From: Euperipatoides rowelli
Taxonomy: Eukaryota; Onychophora; Udeonychophora; Euonychophora; Peripatopsidae
NCBI GenBank assembly: GCA_003024985.2
Contig: PXIH01S0009058.1
DNA length: 14,791 nucleotides
Strand: one strand, 5' to 3'
Positions within the stretch are counted from its first letter, which is position 1; the number at the start of each line of letters is the position of its first letter. Made by a program: the position numbers and the translations under genes. The notes beneath the pieces are model-generated. The model was not told where the DNA came from. It saw only the letters and a list, made by a program, of their open reading frames with translations, and did no database searches. Positions 1 to 8,658 of the stretch are shown piece after piece.

Positions 1-396
1 TATCTGGGTGTATTGACTGATATTTATTTATTATATATAATTTAATTCTCTCTATCTATTTTACAGCATGTTTTGGGGTTATGGAACTTGGATTGGGGGG
101 GGGGAGTGATAGAAATGGGAGTGGCTTATATACATCATGGCAAATAGGGGTGGGGTGGAGGGAGGGATCAAGATTACTGAAAATGTAAGGTGGAGTTAGG
201 GTTAGGAGGGTATCTAGATCTGATTAATTAAGAAGACAAACATATTAGTTAAATTTATGTGAGGAAATTGGATGGAGTAGGAATAGGGAAGTTTGGGAAG
301 AAATCTGTTAATAAGCAGATTGTCCTTGCTGACGTCTGGATGGAAGGGGGCTTTCTGTGCGGATAGGGCAACAGAGGGCCACATTTACACAATGAG
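1..396. other. Upstream intron, G/purine-rich tract, probable decayed LINE 5' sequence
   Basis: No host exon is visible. Bases 95-104 are a run of ten G. Bases 147-166 contain four G-runs of three or more with short loops, a potential G-quadruplex on the plus strand. From about 260 the base composition becomes more balanced and resembles the retrotransposon that follows, so this stretch may be its eroded upstream part, but I could not recognise protein motifs before about 397. The minus-strand open frame at 255-461 has no recognisable content. Confidence 0.5.
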
Positions 397-1617
397 AAGA
401 ATTGCAGAGGAGGCCTAGAGAGAATGATCGAAAATAGACTTGCTGGCATTAGACTTGGCAAAGCCTTTCAGTGTTTGAATCACAGGGTTATAGTATTGAT
501 CCTCAAGAGGCAAAAGGTAGCCATTCCTTGATCAATAGAATAATCAAAACTGGTATATATGAGCAAACAGCGATCCACTGGTACGGTCAGATGACGTCCT
601 CCCCCCAAAAAAACAATGGAGATTCGGCAAGGGTGCCCGTATTACCATGCCTCTTCACTATGGTGCTGAAGGAGGTAGTAACTAATACGGTAGAAGCTAC
701 TGGGCCTTTTGAAGTGGAGGAGAGTTACTGCGGGTCCTTACCTATCTTGGTGATTGCTAACAAAACGGAGGCGCTTGAGGTTTTTTTCGAAGAATTCTCC
801 ATGAATTTGCTATCACAGGTTATCTCTCAATTTATGCAAGTGCGAGGTTTTGGTGAGGAATCCTAAGGGGTCGGAAGAGGGAAGAGTGGGAAATGTCTGG
901 TGCTGAACAACATAGAATTTAAGGTAGTACAAACAATAAGATATCTGGGCGCCTTCATATCAAGCAACCTGAATAGGAGAGGGTCTAGGAGAGTCAGGAT
1001 TGGAAAAACTATAAAATGCGTGAGAATGATCATTCCTCTTATTAGGCATTATGAACCTTCCTGAAGAATGATAAGGACAATATAACACAATTGTCTCGCC
1101 GATTGCTCTCTTTGGCTCTAAGGTCATGGCGATCATGCAAGAGAATAGGGCGGTGCTGAAGTGTATGGAGCACATGGTGGTGTCTCTGCTGGTGCAGCAC
1201 TACAGGTGCATACCCTCAAGTAGGATTGTGACACTGCTGGAGAGGAAACCATCTGGAGAAGTCATGAACCTGAGGCTGAAGTATTGGGGGCATGTGTTAA
1301 GATGCCCTAGACTCAATATCCTGCAGATCATGGAGAGGCTGGGTCCCAGGAGGTTGGCGGCCGGTAGACCATGTTTTATGTGGAATGACTCGGTTGCGAA
1401 TGATATTGCAATGAGTGGGATACCTTTGGAGTGTTGGGAAGATGCAGCCAAGAAGAAGGAGGCTATGATGAAGTTGTCTAAGGAAATTTACAAATTTGAG
1501 GACACTTCGGACGAGGATGAGATTTCATCACTAGATCGAGGAGGCTGGAGGATAAGGAAAGCAGTTAGGGAAATGAATACGGGAGCTGAGACAAGAGGAT
1601 ACCTCATGGTGTAAGTG
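397..1617 (+). pseudogene. Decayed non-LTR (LINE) reverse transcriptase
   Basis: This is the remnant of a LINE polymerase, split over several frames. Bases about 397-531 (frame 1) read LERMIENRLAGI followed by LGKAFQCLNHRVI, which resembles RT motif A (usual KAFD), and end in TGA at 529-531. Bases about 520-866 (frame 3) carry a region like the RT palm, with TMVLKEVV and then ILVIANKTEALEVFFEEF where a YxDD-IVLIANKTEAL pattern is expected; the catalytic YxDD is gone and TAA follows at 864-866. Bases 897-1064 read NNIEFKVVQTIRYLGAFISS, a typical thumb-entry YLG motif, and end in TGA. Bases 1081-1617 (frame 1) read YNTIVSPIALFGSKVM, then LRLKYWGHVLRCPR and GRPCFMWNDSVANDI, the usual LINE C-terminal pattern, and end in TAA. 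Two internal stops, two frame changes and lost catalytic residues show it is dead. The motif A region seems joined directly to an upstream RT segment, suggesting an internal deletion. Clade is not assigned. Confidence 0.82.
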
Positions 1618-1875
1618 CCATGCTGGCATGCAACTAGTGGGTAAGTTATCTTTGTTCTATTTATTTTCTTTATAAATTTATTTTTGTTTATGTCGTGCTT
1701 ATTCTTTCCTAATGTTCAGGATTAATATGAGTGTCTAGCTGAACTAGCGGCTGACGCTGGAAGGCTAATTCTGAACAAACACTCAGCCTCATAGATTGCC
1801 TACTGCCATAACCATGCCATGTGGTATAGGTTGCCCGAGGGACTGCTATGTTGCCCTGATACCTGGTGAATTATT
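1618..1875 (+). mobile_element. Probable 3' tail (UTR) of the LINE remnant
   Basis: This follows the last LINE stop codon directly and keeps its more balanced base composition until about 1870, where the sequence turns strongly A+T-rich. It has no open frame of note. No poly(A) tail or target duplication could be paired with an upstream end, so the 3' boundary is a composition-based estimate. Confidence 0.5.
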
Positions 1876-2052
1876 ATTTATTTCAGTTCCTGATGAATAT
1901 GAAAATTATTCATTTCATTATCTGTGAATATCAAATTTTTTTAGTTCATAGGAATTAATTATTTAAGACCCTGATAGATATAAAGATTATTAATTCAAAG
2001 TCCTGAAGAATATACAAATTATTTAGATTCCTACTATCAAAATTATTGTTTT
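1862..2052. repeat. Degenerate ~30-bp tandem repeat
   Basis: The phrase CCTGATGAATATNAAAATTAT recurs in diverged form, with CCT or TCT starts near 1862, 1889, 1920, 1970, 2002 and 2030 (spacings 27, 31, 50, 32 and 28; the 50-base step may hide a decayed unit near 1947). It lies at the 3' end of the LINE remnant and may be its eroded simple-repeat tail, as some LINE families end in short tandem repeats rather than poly(A). Copies are too diverged to fix unit borders exactly. Confidence 0.5.
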
Positions 2053-2197
2053 GAGGCCATGGAAACTTAAACATCATTGTTATTCATCTGAGGCTCTGAT
2101 ATTTATAGTATAAACACAGTATATTTATATTTTAAAAATATTGAATATGTCTTACTCATATGCATTAATATTTCTTTCAGTTTTCTTTTTTTGATAG

Positions 2198-2423
2198 TTT
2201 GATAAGAATTGAATTCAATCATCGCCATTTGCAATATTATTCAGAACTGGATGCTGTGCTACTGTTGGGTACCGTAGAACCGTTGAAACAATTAGTGAAA
2301 AAATCTTCTGTAACCGATATTACTGATGTTTTTCATAATTTATCTATTAAAAGATCTCCCTCCAGTTCTATAAGTCTGGGCGATTTGACATCTTCTAATG
2401 CTGGATACTTTGATTTCTTGCCT
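2198..2423 (+). CDS. FBXL4: FBXL4-like exon A: end of N-terminal domain, linker, first residues of F-box
   Basis: This exon encodes LIRIEFNHRHLQYYSELDAV, close to the human FBXL4 stretch NLIRLEV...YYTELDAVVLHG at the end of the N-terminal discoidin-like beta domain. A serine-rich, poorly conserved linker follows, then GYFDFLP; in human FBXL4 a GYFDKLP motif opens the F-box. The 3' splice site is taken at AG 2196-2197: the first base T would complete an Asn codon with the previous exon, reproducing the conserved N-LIR. A second acceptor at AG 2179-2180 is also in frame and would add FSFFDS, which has no homologous counterpart. The donor is CCT|GTAAGT after 2423, leaving phase 0. The apparent ATG-less start at 2199 (TTG) is not a translation start. 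The previous exon is not in the window. Confidence 0.9.
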
Positions 2424-5400
2424 GTAAGTAATTCATTATTAATAGTCAATTCATCAAAATTTCTTAATAGGATTTTTGTTATGCATTAATAAATGTTACT
2501 GTTTTCTCAAATGTTCCACTTCTCAGTTAAATATAGTTAATATTTTGCATTTTTCCTTTATTCTGGACAATTAAAAATAATAAGATATATTTAACTAAAA
2601 AAAATATGACAGGCCTACTATTTTATGATAAAGTATGTTGTTATCTCTACATAGTAACCAAATCACAAAAGAATACAGGTTTTAATATTAACTATTCAAT
2701 TTGGTATTCATATAGCCTCATTGTTATTTTATTTTAAGTTTTAGTTAATAATGTTTGAAACCTAGTAACCATTTGGTTCCTAAATTAAAAAAAAAATTAA
2801 CGTCACTTTAGTATTTACATGATTAAATGTTATTGGGTATATTAGTCTTTTTACTATTTAACTATACAGTAGGTACAGTATGTAAAAATATTTACCTGAA
2901 ACAGAGGTCAGTTAATTGACTTGGGTGTTGAGTCATGGCGTTTCATTTCCATTATTTTTTTTTAAAGCATGAAAAAAAATGTTGTCCTTCTCACACAGAT
3001 TGGCTAATCGGTGCTTGCATGTCTATTTTCTCAAATTAGAGAAAAAAAAAAACTTTCTATTCATCACAGATTAGGTGATCCACTTTGAAATTCTAACATT
3101 CCGACTCATTCATATAATTGTTTTAAAATAAATGGGTATCAACAAGTGACTATTTCCAGGTTAGAGTCATCATTCACACAACAGTATTGGTCCAACTCCT
3201 TGTCATTTATAATCTGCAAGATTGAACAACATCCTATACTATTCTCATGATCTACACAACACAATTACTAAGATTTACCCTCATCATCAATATCATAGCC
3301 TTCTCTGTTATTTGCAGCACTAGACTAAAGAAGAGAAAATGGACTCGCCTGTTAATAGTTACCGACCATTAAGCAAGGAGCCTGCTTGTAAGCAAATGGA
3401 AACAAACAAACACCATAATCCTTTTAATAATTTGTTGGGAAATAGAAACATAATAAAAAAAGTACTAATTGTTATCAGAACACCATTTATGCTTAATACA
3501 AGTCAATTGACAATAATTTCTTTAAAAAAATTACTTTTATGAGCACAGCACACATTTATGATAATGTAAAAAAAATTACTTTTGTGACAATAATTAAAAT
3601 TAAATTAAAAGTCATTATATTAGGCTATAAATTTCAATAATGTCATCAATCTGAAATGTAAATAGTAATTAATATATAAAAATATTATTTTATGCTTGAA
3701 ATAATCCTAATGTAGACATTTCCTAACTCTTCTGGAATGTCCACATGAAGATGATTGTAGTGGAATCATATTAGAATTTAGGAAAAAATATTAGGAAAAG
3801 AGTTTACTTATTCGGGTAGGAAAGGAGTGGATTTTGATCTGTCATTCCTGATTAAGTTTTTGCAGCAACTAAAGAAAGAAAGCTGACATAGCCTAAGAAA
3901 AAGCATATACTGAATCTCCTGTCAGGTCACCTTGACCACTGGTCCTAATTCCAGAGAGTCCTACACTCTTGACACACAAAGAGTCCTCTACCAGTAGGAA
4001 CCATCGTTTAAGCCTATCTGTGAAGAGTAGAGTTTTTAGTCTACATGTGTAAAATTCATACTTATCATGACCGACAACTTTGAGTCCAAGATCAAGACAA
4101 GAGACTTCAAGGCCAAGATGAGCAATTTCGAGATCAAGACCAGAGAACTTTGTTAAAATTTATTAAAAAAAATCATTCAAACACTGAAAGCAGCCTACAT
4201 TTTATAAAAGATTTTAAAAAAATGATTGGTATTCAAATGTTTCGATGTGCAGTGGCATACTAAATTTATAAAATTAAAAATACAGAACTTATTTCACTGA
4301 AAATTAGCAACCATACAAATACATTACATAAAAATATTTCACTCTGTTAGAACAGTGTTAAATTTTATAAACTATCGGGTAAAAATTCATCCTTATCCTA
4401 TGATTTTTCCTAAAAATCCCACTAAGGCTATAAAAACATTTTTTTTGGTAGTAATTAAATGCAGAAGTTCCAAACGTCTTGTTTATGGTTTATTTACAAT
4501 TGGAATACATGGCAAATCATTTATTGCTTTTTACCATTTAAAATTCTTTAAATGTAAATTCCACAATAGTTGGTATTTTTATGCAGGCATTATTGTACTG
4601 TAAAATGAAAATTGTAAAATTTTTTTTTAGAAATTAATTAAATTTTATAAGTATCGAGATAAAAATCAAGAAGAAAATCTGCAATGTCAAGCCAAGACTG
4701 AGATCAAGAATAAGAATCTCGACAGACTGACATCTTTAGAAAATTTCCATGTGAGACCCAAGAATAATGTTCTACATGTGGCTGTTTCCTGCACCATGGT
4801 TATCTTAATACAGTACATTCCCTTGATTTATTTTCTGAGCTACTGTACCTTGCGTTCCAGGTTAGTGTTTAACTGATAGTGCTGATCTTAAAGCTGCCTG
4901 CGCCCTCATAAATATTACAGTATATTACAAAATTAATCACAACATAATAAAATGTCTATTAATATAAATTTGTCATTATTATGATTATTTTAATATTTAA
5001 TAACAGTAGGTGTATATAATATACAGTAAGTTTTATAAACATAAAATGATTATCTTTAATTTTCATTCTCTAGTGCTATAAACACAAAATAACTCTTTAT
5101 TTACCATTCATAATTATTAGCCAAATTTAATCTTCCAACATCCATATGATGCCGTCATTCTATTAATTAAATTCCATTTATTTACCAAAGTACATTAATG
5201 TACATACTGTATAATATGAAGGTGATGTGTCACTAGGTTGCCATGATACGGATGCCATATTTTTGTTACTTTTCCGATCTGGTAATAATGTGACAGCCTA
5301 TATCTACAGTAAATCTGTTATCCCATTACACTTCTTTTTCAAATGTATAAAGATTGAGTAATGTGTGTATGTTTGTAAAATCTTCAATTAATGGTATTAG

Positions 5401-5628
5401 TTCCAGGTAAGAAATTTTCCTATTCACTACTGGTAGAATATTCTGAAAGGAGTTTTATAAATGTAAAAAATATTTTTAATGCAAATCTTTGATAAAGAAG
5501 AAAAAAAATGTTTTTGGATAGTAATGCAGAGTGTTTCTTAAATCTTCCTATCATTACAAAAAAAAAAAAACTATAAGTAGCAACAAACAGTTTGTGACAA
5601 AATATAAATGGTCATATATTAATGGGTA
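2424..5628 (+). other. Intron 1, 5' and middle part
   Basis: This is the larger part of a 4,071-bp intron (2424-6494). It is A+T-rich with many homopolymers and stop codons in all frames, and I found no exon. Open frames at 3339-3542 and 4355-4603 show no domain or homology I recognise. Less A+T-biased islands at about 3150-3420 and 3720-4150 look like old repeat fragments. Bases 4081-4150 and 4656-4725 share purine-rich phrases built on GAGATCAAGA. A short direct repeat (AAAAAAATTACTTTT) occurs at about 3526 and 3569. Nothing could be assigned to a named family. Confidence 0.6.
4359..4670. repeat. Direct repeat pair 280 bp apart
   Basis: The string TTAAATTTTATAA followed by (AC/G)TATCG(G/A)G(T/A)(T/-)AAAAAT occurs at 4359-4392 and again at 4639-4671. 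The copies are about 33 bp long with a few mismatches and start exactly 280 bp apart. The block between them could be one unit of an old duplication. No family recognised. Confidence 0.45.
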
Positions 5629-6178
5629 ACACTAGGTGGCGCTGTAATTGCCAGAATCTAGAATGTTTCTATGCAGGTAAAAGTTCATTGTTTCTTGTCG
5701 CATGAAATCAAATCGCTGATTACTGTTCAGTAAACTTCAGAAGAGAGTATAAACGATCACTATTGGTCCATAAAAGTATAATAGTTTGGTATGTAAAGTG
5801 TAAAAAGACATTAAAGGAACAGAAGACCGGTGCAGAAACTATTGATGCTGTCTGGGTTGTTTTCCAACGCAATCCTTCTAAATCCACTCGTCTTACTTTG
5901 AATGAATTAGACATCACCTTTTACACACTGCAAGAAATGTAACACAAGCATAGTAAAAAATTGAATATCGTTTGGATGTGCTCCGGTCCATGAATGCCCT
6001 CATGTGGAAGTATTTTAAAATTGTAACAAAATCTTTATGAATTTACTTACATTTTTCTGCAAACTGTTCAGAACATTTTTTTTAAGAAACGATTTTTCAT
6101 AATGAGTGTATGCTGGATTTCATTTTCAATAATAACCAAAATCATTTAAAAAAAAAACAATTACAAATTTTTTAGTGT
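5629..6178 (+). mobile_element. Internally deleted Tc1/mariner-type DNA transposon
   Basis: The element is bounded by TA dinucleotides (5627-5628 and 6179-6180), the usual target duplication of the Tc1/mariner superfamily. Its left end begins ACACTAGGTGGCGCTGTAATTG. The reverse complement of the right end begins ACACTAAAAAATTTGTAATTG, giving imperfect terminal inverted repeats of about 22 bp that match at both ends and differ in the middle. Inside are the N- and C-terminal ends of a transposase fused with the catalytic core missing, so it is a 550-bp non-autonomous deletion derivative. It sits in the sense orientation near the 3' end of intron 1. Confidence 0.75.
5700..6040 (+). pseudogene. 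Transposase remnant (helix-turn-helix N-term plus C-term), core deleted
   Basis: Bases 5721-5942 form one frame with FRREYKRSLLVHKSIIVWYV, then TGAETIDAVWVVFQRNPSKS, TRLTLNELD and TLQEM, ending in TAA. This is the widespread paired-type HTH of Tc1/mariner-like transposases, usually (R)NPSKSTRR-SQELGI---TLQRIL. A different frame at 5960-6040 reads IEYRLDVLRSMNALM, which resembles the extreme C-terminal E(Y/L)EYRLDV-R-T-GAHIE of the same family. The DDE catalytic domain, normally a few hundred residues between these parts, is absent. There is a stop and a frame change between the pieces, so no active protein can be made. Family-level similarity is from recalled motifs only. Confidence 0.7.
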
Positions 6179-6180
6179 TA

Positions 6181-6494
6181 ACCTGGCTATATTTTTGGTT
6201 GCCCAGGTTAGGACAGGGGGGCTAAAAGGCTCCAGACCTACAAACTTTAAACAATCCAGCTGTGTATGTTCAATTATGTTAATGGTTACAGTTAATTTAA
6301 ACTGAATTGCTTATTCGTGGTTATGTTCTTTATTTCCATTTATGGGCCTCTTAAGCCAACAGTCGCTGGGGATTGCCAGGTGGGCCAAGCAACACTGTTC
6401 AAGAATTTTCTGTGTCATTGTTTATTCATAGTTATTTTGTTGTGTTCTGTTTTTAAGTATTTTACAATAGGGTATATATATTTTTTTCCCTTAG
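6181..6494 (+). other. Intron 1, 3' end with acceptor
   Basis: This stretch contains G/C-richer pieces at 6190-6240 and 6345-6405 that look like old repeat fragments but match nothing I recognise. The small open frame at 6317-6499 runs into the exon only by chance. A T-rich polypyrimidine tract precedes the TTAG acceptor (AG 6493-6494). Confidence 0.6.
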
Positions 6495-6565
6495 GCTGAA
6501 GTTATTCAATCTATTGTGACGTACCTTGATTTACCATCTATGTGTAGTCTGGCCCAGACCTGCAG
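6495..6565 (+). CDS. FBXL4: FBXL4-like exon B: F-box core
   Basis: This 71-nt exon encodes AEVIQSIVTYLDLPSMCSLA followed by QTC and the first two bases of an Arg codon. Read on from exon A it gives LPAEVIQSIV..LDLPSMCSLAQTC, matching the F-box consensus (LP-E----I---L---DL--L---C) and the FBXL4 segment LPYELIQLIL with LPDLCRLAQTC. The F-box recruits SKP1 and thereby the CUL1 ubiquitin ligase core (family knowledge). Acceptor CCCTTAG|GC and donor CAG|GTGAGT are both strong. The exon starts in phase 0 and ends with two bases of the next codon. Confidence 0.95.
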
Positions 6566-7185
6566 GTGAGTCAAAACTAAAATCTCTTTGATATTAATCC
6601 TTTTTTAAATTAAATTTCTCTCCAGTGATTTTTTTTTAGTGTTGCACCCAAGACCAAACTGTCATAAATATTTGATATTTTTAATCTTAGCATTTTTACT
6701 TTGTGTTAACAATTTTTGTATACAAAGAAAAACTGATTAATGCTGCGATTCTGTAATTTAATGTCGGAACAAAAATGTATTGTTCAGACTTAAATTGTAG
6801 AGTCTCTTTATTGTTTTCTTTCTTATTTACTTATATTTTCAGAGCATGGAAAAAAAGGAAATAGCTATTGGTTTATATACAGTAAGTGATGCTCTGGTAA
6901 CATTCACATGTAGGCTACTAAAATTTTTCAATACTATGCAAAGTAAGAATTTCCGGGTTCAAAGTTTAAGCATCAATAGCGTACTCTTTTCAAAGGCCGA
7001 TGGCTGATTATCCTCTTGATATCAATAGGGAATTAATCCTCACATTTTACTGATTATAACTTGCATTTCATTTCAGACATCTTGCAATTTACTTGTGATG
7101 ATAGAGAAAATGGGCTTGTTTACTCCATTCTTATTGAATCTTTACAGCTGAAGTTCGCATGACCTTGAACATCATTGGTCATATC
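6566..7185 (+). other. Intron 2, 5' part
   Basis: This is the first third of a 1,942-bp intron (6566-8507), A+T-rich without a conserved exon. A cryptic exon candidate lies at 6843-6881 (listed separately). No mobile-element terminus was recognised here. Confidence 0.55.
6843..6881 (+). other. Candidate cryptic/poison micro-exon
   Basis: A good acceptor (TTATATTTTCAG, AG 6841-6842) is followed 39 bases later by a strong donor (ACA|GTAAGTGA). If spliced after exon B, it would complete the Arg codon and read RAWKKRK followed by TAG, ending the protein just after the F-box. The length is a multiple of three, so phase would be kept apart from the stop. No protein conservation supports it, so it may simply be a chance pair of splice signals. 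Confidence 0.25.
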
Positions 7186-7491
7186 TTATGAAAAGTGAGG
7201 AATATTTGTATTGGAAAAAAAATAAAATTCCAAGGCTGAAATATGGAGAAAATAATTTCTCAAGATCATTACCCCCCCCCCNCCCCCCACACTTTCATCT
7301 TACTTAGTCTATTTTATTGCTTATTTTCATAAGTGTACTTCATAAAAAAAAATGTGCGAAAATCCTGGCATTGAAAAAAAATTTTAAGTCTGAAGTTTGA
7401 AGCGGTTCATTTCTCTGGGCATGTTGAGTAAATCATGTTTATGTCACTGATTCATACAGAATGAAAACATTTGTTTTTCAGCAAAAAAATG

Positions 7492-7539
7492 GCATCTCAT
7501 TGCCTTAAAAGTTACTGTACTTTTAAGGCAATGAGATGC
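7492..7539. repeat. Perfect 21-bp inverted repeat (hairpin 1)
   Basis: Arms 7492-7512 and 7519-7539 are exact reverse complements (left arm starts GCATCTCATTGCC) with a 6-base loop TACTGT. Pairing can extend outward by AAT/ATT across one G-T position. Confidence 0.95.
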
Positions 7540-7541
7540 TA

Positions 7542-7597
7542 TTTCATATACTGTACTTCTGCCATCTATTTAGAATAGATGGCAGAAGTATATGAAA
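7542..7597. repeat. Second inverted repeat (hairpin 2), 24 bp with 5-base bulge
   Basis: Arms 7542-7570 and 7574-7597 pair perfectly apart from an extra TGTAC (about 7552-7556) in the left arm. The inner stem CTGCCATCTATT/AATAGATGGCAG has a 3-base loop TAG. It starts two bases after hairpin 1 ends. Confidence 0.93.
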
Positions 7598-8130
7598 CTC
7601 AGAAATATTAAATTTCATAGAGGTAGTTGAGATAGGCTGTTTTATCTTGGCCCTATCATAATTTATTCCCACTGTATTATTTCTTTTCATTAGTACAGTT
7701 CATAAAAACATTGAAATTCGGGCCTTGAAAAAATAAAAAGTATCATTCTAAAGAATGAAGAGAAATAATTTCTCCAGAACATTTGACTAATTCTTACTGT
7801 ATTATTTTTACTACTTATTGTACTTCATAAAAAAAGCAGGAAAATCCTGGTATATTGACAAAAAATTTATAAATCTGAAGTATGAAATGAAAAAAAATTC
7901 TCTAGATACTGTAGTTTTATCCTATTATTTTATCCAGTTCTCTCTATATTACTTCTTCACATTAGTGCACTTCATAAAAAATATTGAAATTATGGCAATG
8001 AAAAAATTTCAAAGTCTGAAGTATAGAGAAATTAATTTTTCCAGAACATGTTATCCTTCTATCATTTTTATCGCTATCATTGTATAACATCTTTAAATAT
8101 AAGTGCAGTTTGTCGATGATAATTTGTAAA

Positions 8131-8235
8131 GCTTGGGTAGCTTAGTGGTCAGAGCAACTTCTGTAATGCAGGTGACCAAGTTCAATTCCCAATTCAGGTC
8201 ACTGGATTTTTTTTCTGGCAGAATTTTTTTTCTTT
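8131..8235 (+). mobile_element. tRNA-derived SINE-like sequence / tRNA pseudogene
   Basis: GCTTGGG-TA-GCTTAGTGGTCAGAGC at 8131-8155 looks like an acceptor arm followed by a D-arm with a polymerase III A box. AGTTCAATTCCC at 8179-8190 matches a B box and T-loop. The 5' GCTTGGG can pair with TTCAGGT (8192-8198) using several G-T wobbles, and the D-stem GCTT/GAGC pairs. The anticodon arm is poor and the T-stem is broken, so this is not a working tRNA. A T-rich tail (TTTTTTTT twice, to about 8235) follows, as in a short tRNA-headed SINE. Confidence 0.6.
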
Positions 8236-8507
8236 ATATGATAATAGTAATAAACAGTATGAAAAATGCTGGGTTATGGAAGTCAGATTTATTTGACCAG
8301 ATATAAATCATTGATCAAATATTTATATTAAATTTATTAGTTGCTTTAAAATTATGTTTAAAAGGAATATACTTCATAATATGGTGCGGAAGATTGGCAG
8401 CCATTTTGCAAAACTGCCCTGCAATTTATCTTTTTGCCTATGATTTTTTTTTTGTACAATTTGTATTGAATTTTAAATAGCTGATTTTTTTTTTCTTTCC
8501 CAAACAG
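8236..8507 (+). other. Intron 2, 3' end
   Basis: Unremarkable A+T-rich intron sequence ending in a long T-tract and the acceptor TTTCCCAAACAG (AG 8506-8507). Confidence 0.7.
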
Positions 8508-8577
8508 GTTACTTAAAAAGCATTGTTATGATCCTCTGCAATACATTGAGCTGGACTTAAAATCTTATTGGCACAAG
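8508..8577 (+). CDS. FBXL4: FBXL4-like exon C: end of F-box and linker to LRRs
   Basis: The first base completes AG-G (Arg). The exon then reads LLKKHCYDPLQYIELDLKSY and WHK, closely matching FBXL4 [20 protein letters not shown]. The HC-DPLQYI block is the most diagnostic match in the window for this orthologue rather than another FBXL family member. It is 70 nt long and ends in phase 0 at AAG|GTTAGC. The next intron is only 81 bp. Confidence 0.95.
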
Positions 8578-8658
8578 GTTAGCTTTATTCTGTTGGTTTT
8601 TATGTTCTTCATAACTGTTAAGTTACCAATTCTTATAATGTACTGTATATGTTTTCAG

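Larger units (their letters stand above)
7186..8088. repeat. Degenerate tandem repeat, unit ~125-150 bp, about five copies
   Basis: Units begin with TTCATAAAAA (or TTATGAAAA) at 7186, 7339, 7699, 7824 and 7971. Each runs through a shared order of phrases: GAAAATCCTGG or similar, ATTGAAAAAA, AAGTCTGAAGTAT, GAGAAATAATTTCTCCAGAACAT, then a T-rich stretch ending near GTAC. Spacings are 153, 360, 125 and 147. The 360-bp gap holds one unit plus extra sequence containing two hairpins. The first unit is interrupted by a C homopolymer (about 7272-7288, one N at 7282). The open frame at 7818-8087 is a by-product of this repeat. Confidence 0.7.

Noticed and set aside
255-461. Minus-strand open frame of 68 codons
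   Set aside because: It is antisense to the LINE remnant, has no recognisable domain, and its composition reflects the opposite strand.
960-1451. Minus-strand open frames at 960-1175 and 1200-1451
   Set aside because: Both are antisense shadows of the LINE C-terminal coding region, which is recognisable on the plus strand.
3339-3542. 67-codon plus-strand frame starting MDSPVNSYRPLSKEP
   Set aside because: A short intronic frame with no matching splice structure, no domain and lysine/isoleucine-rich low-complexity content after residue 30.
4355-4603. 82-codon plus-strand frame
   Set aside because: It lies inside a duplicated intronic repeat block and shows no homology I recognise.
5720-5917. 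Minus-strand 65-codon frame
   Set aside because: It is antisense to the transposase HTH remnant, which has clear plus-strand motifs.
7271-7289. C homopolymer as a structural or regulatory signal
   Set aside because: It contains an N and is a typical sequencing or assembly weak point; length and exact bases cannot be trusted.
7818-8087. 89-codon plus-strand frame and CRISPR-like spacing of repeats
   Set aside because: The frame is a by-product of the degenerate tandem repeat. Units are long, diverged, without short identical repeats and spacers, and the context is an animal intron, so it is not a CRISPR array.
8131-8205. Functional tRNA gene
   Set aside because: Acceptor pairing depends on wobbles, the T-stem is broken and the anticodon arm pairs badly.
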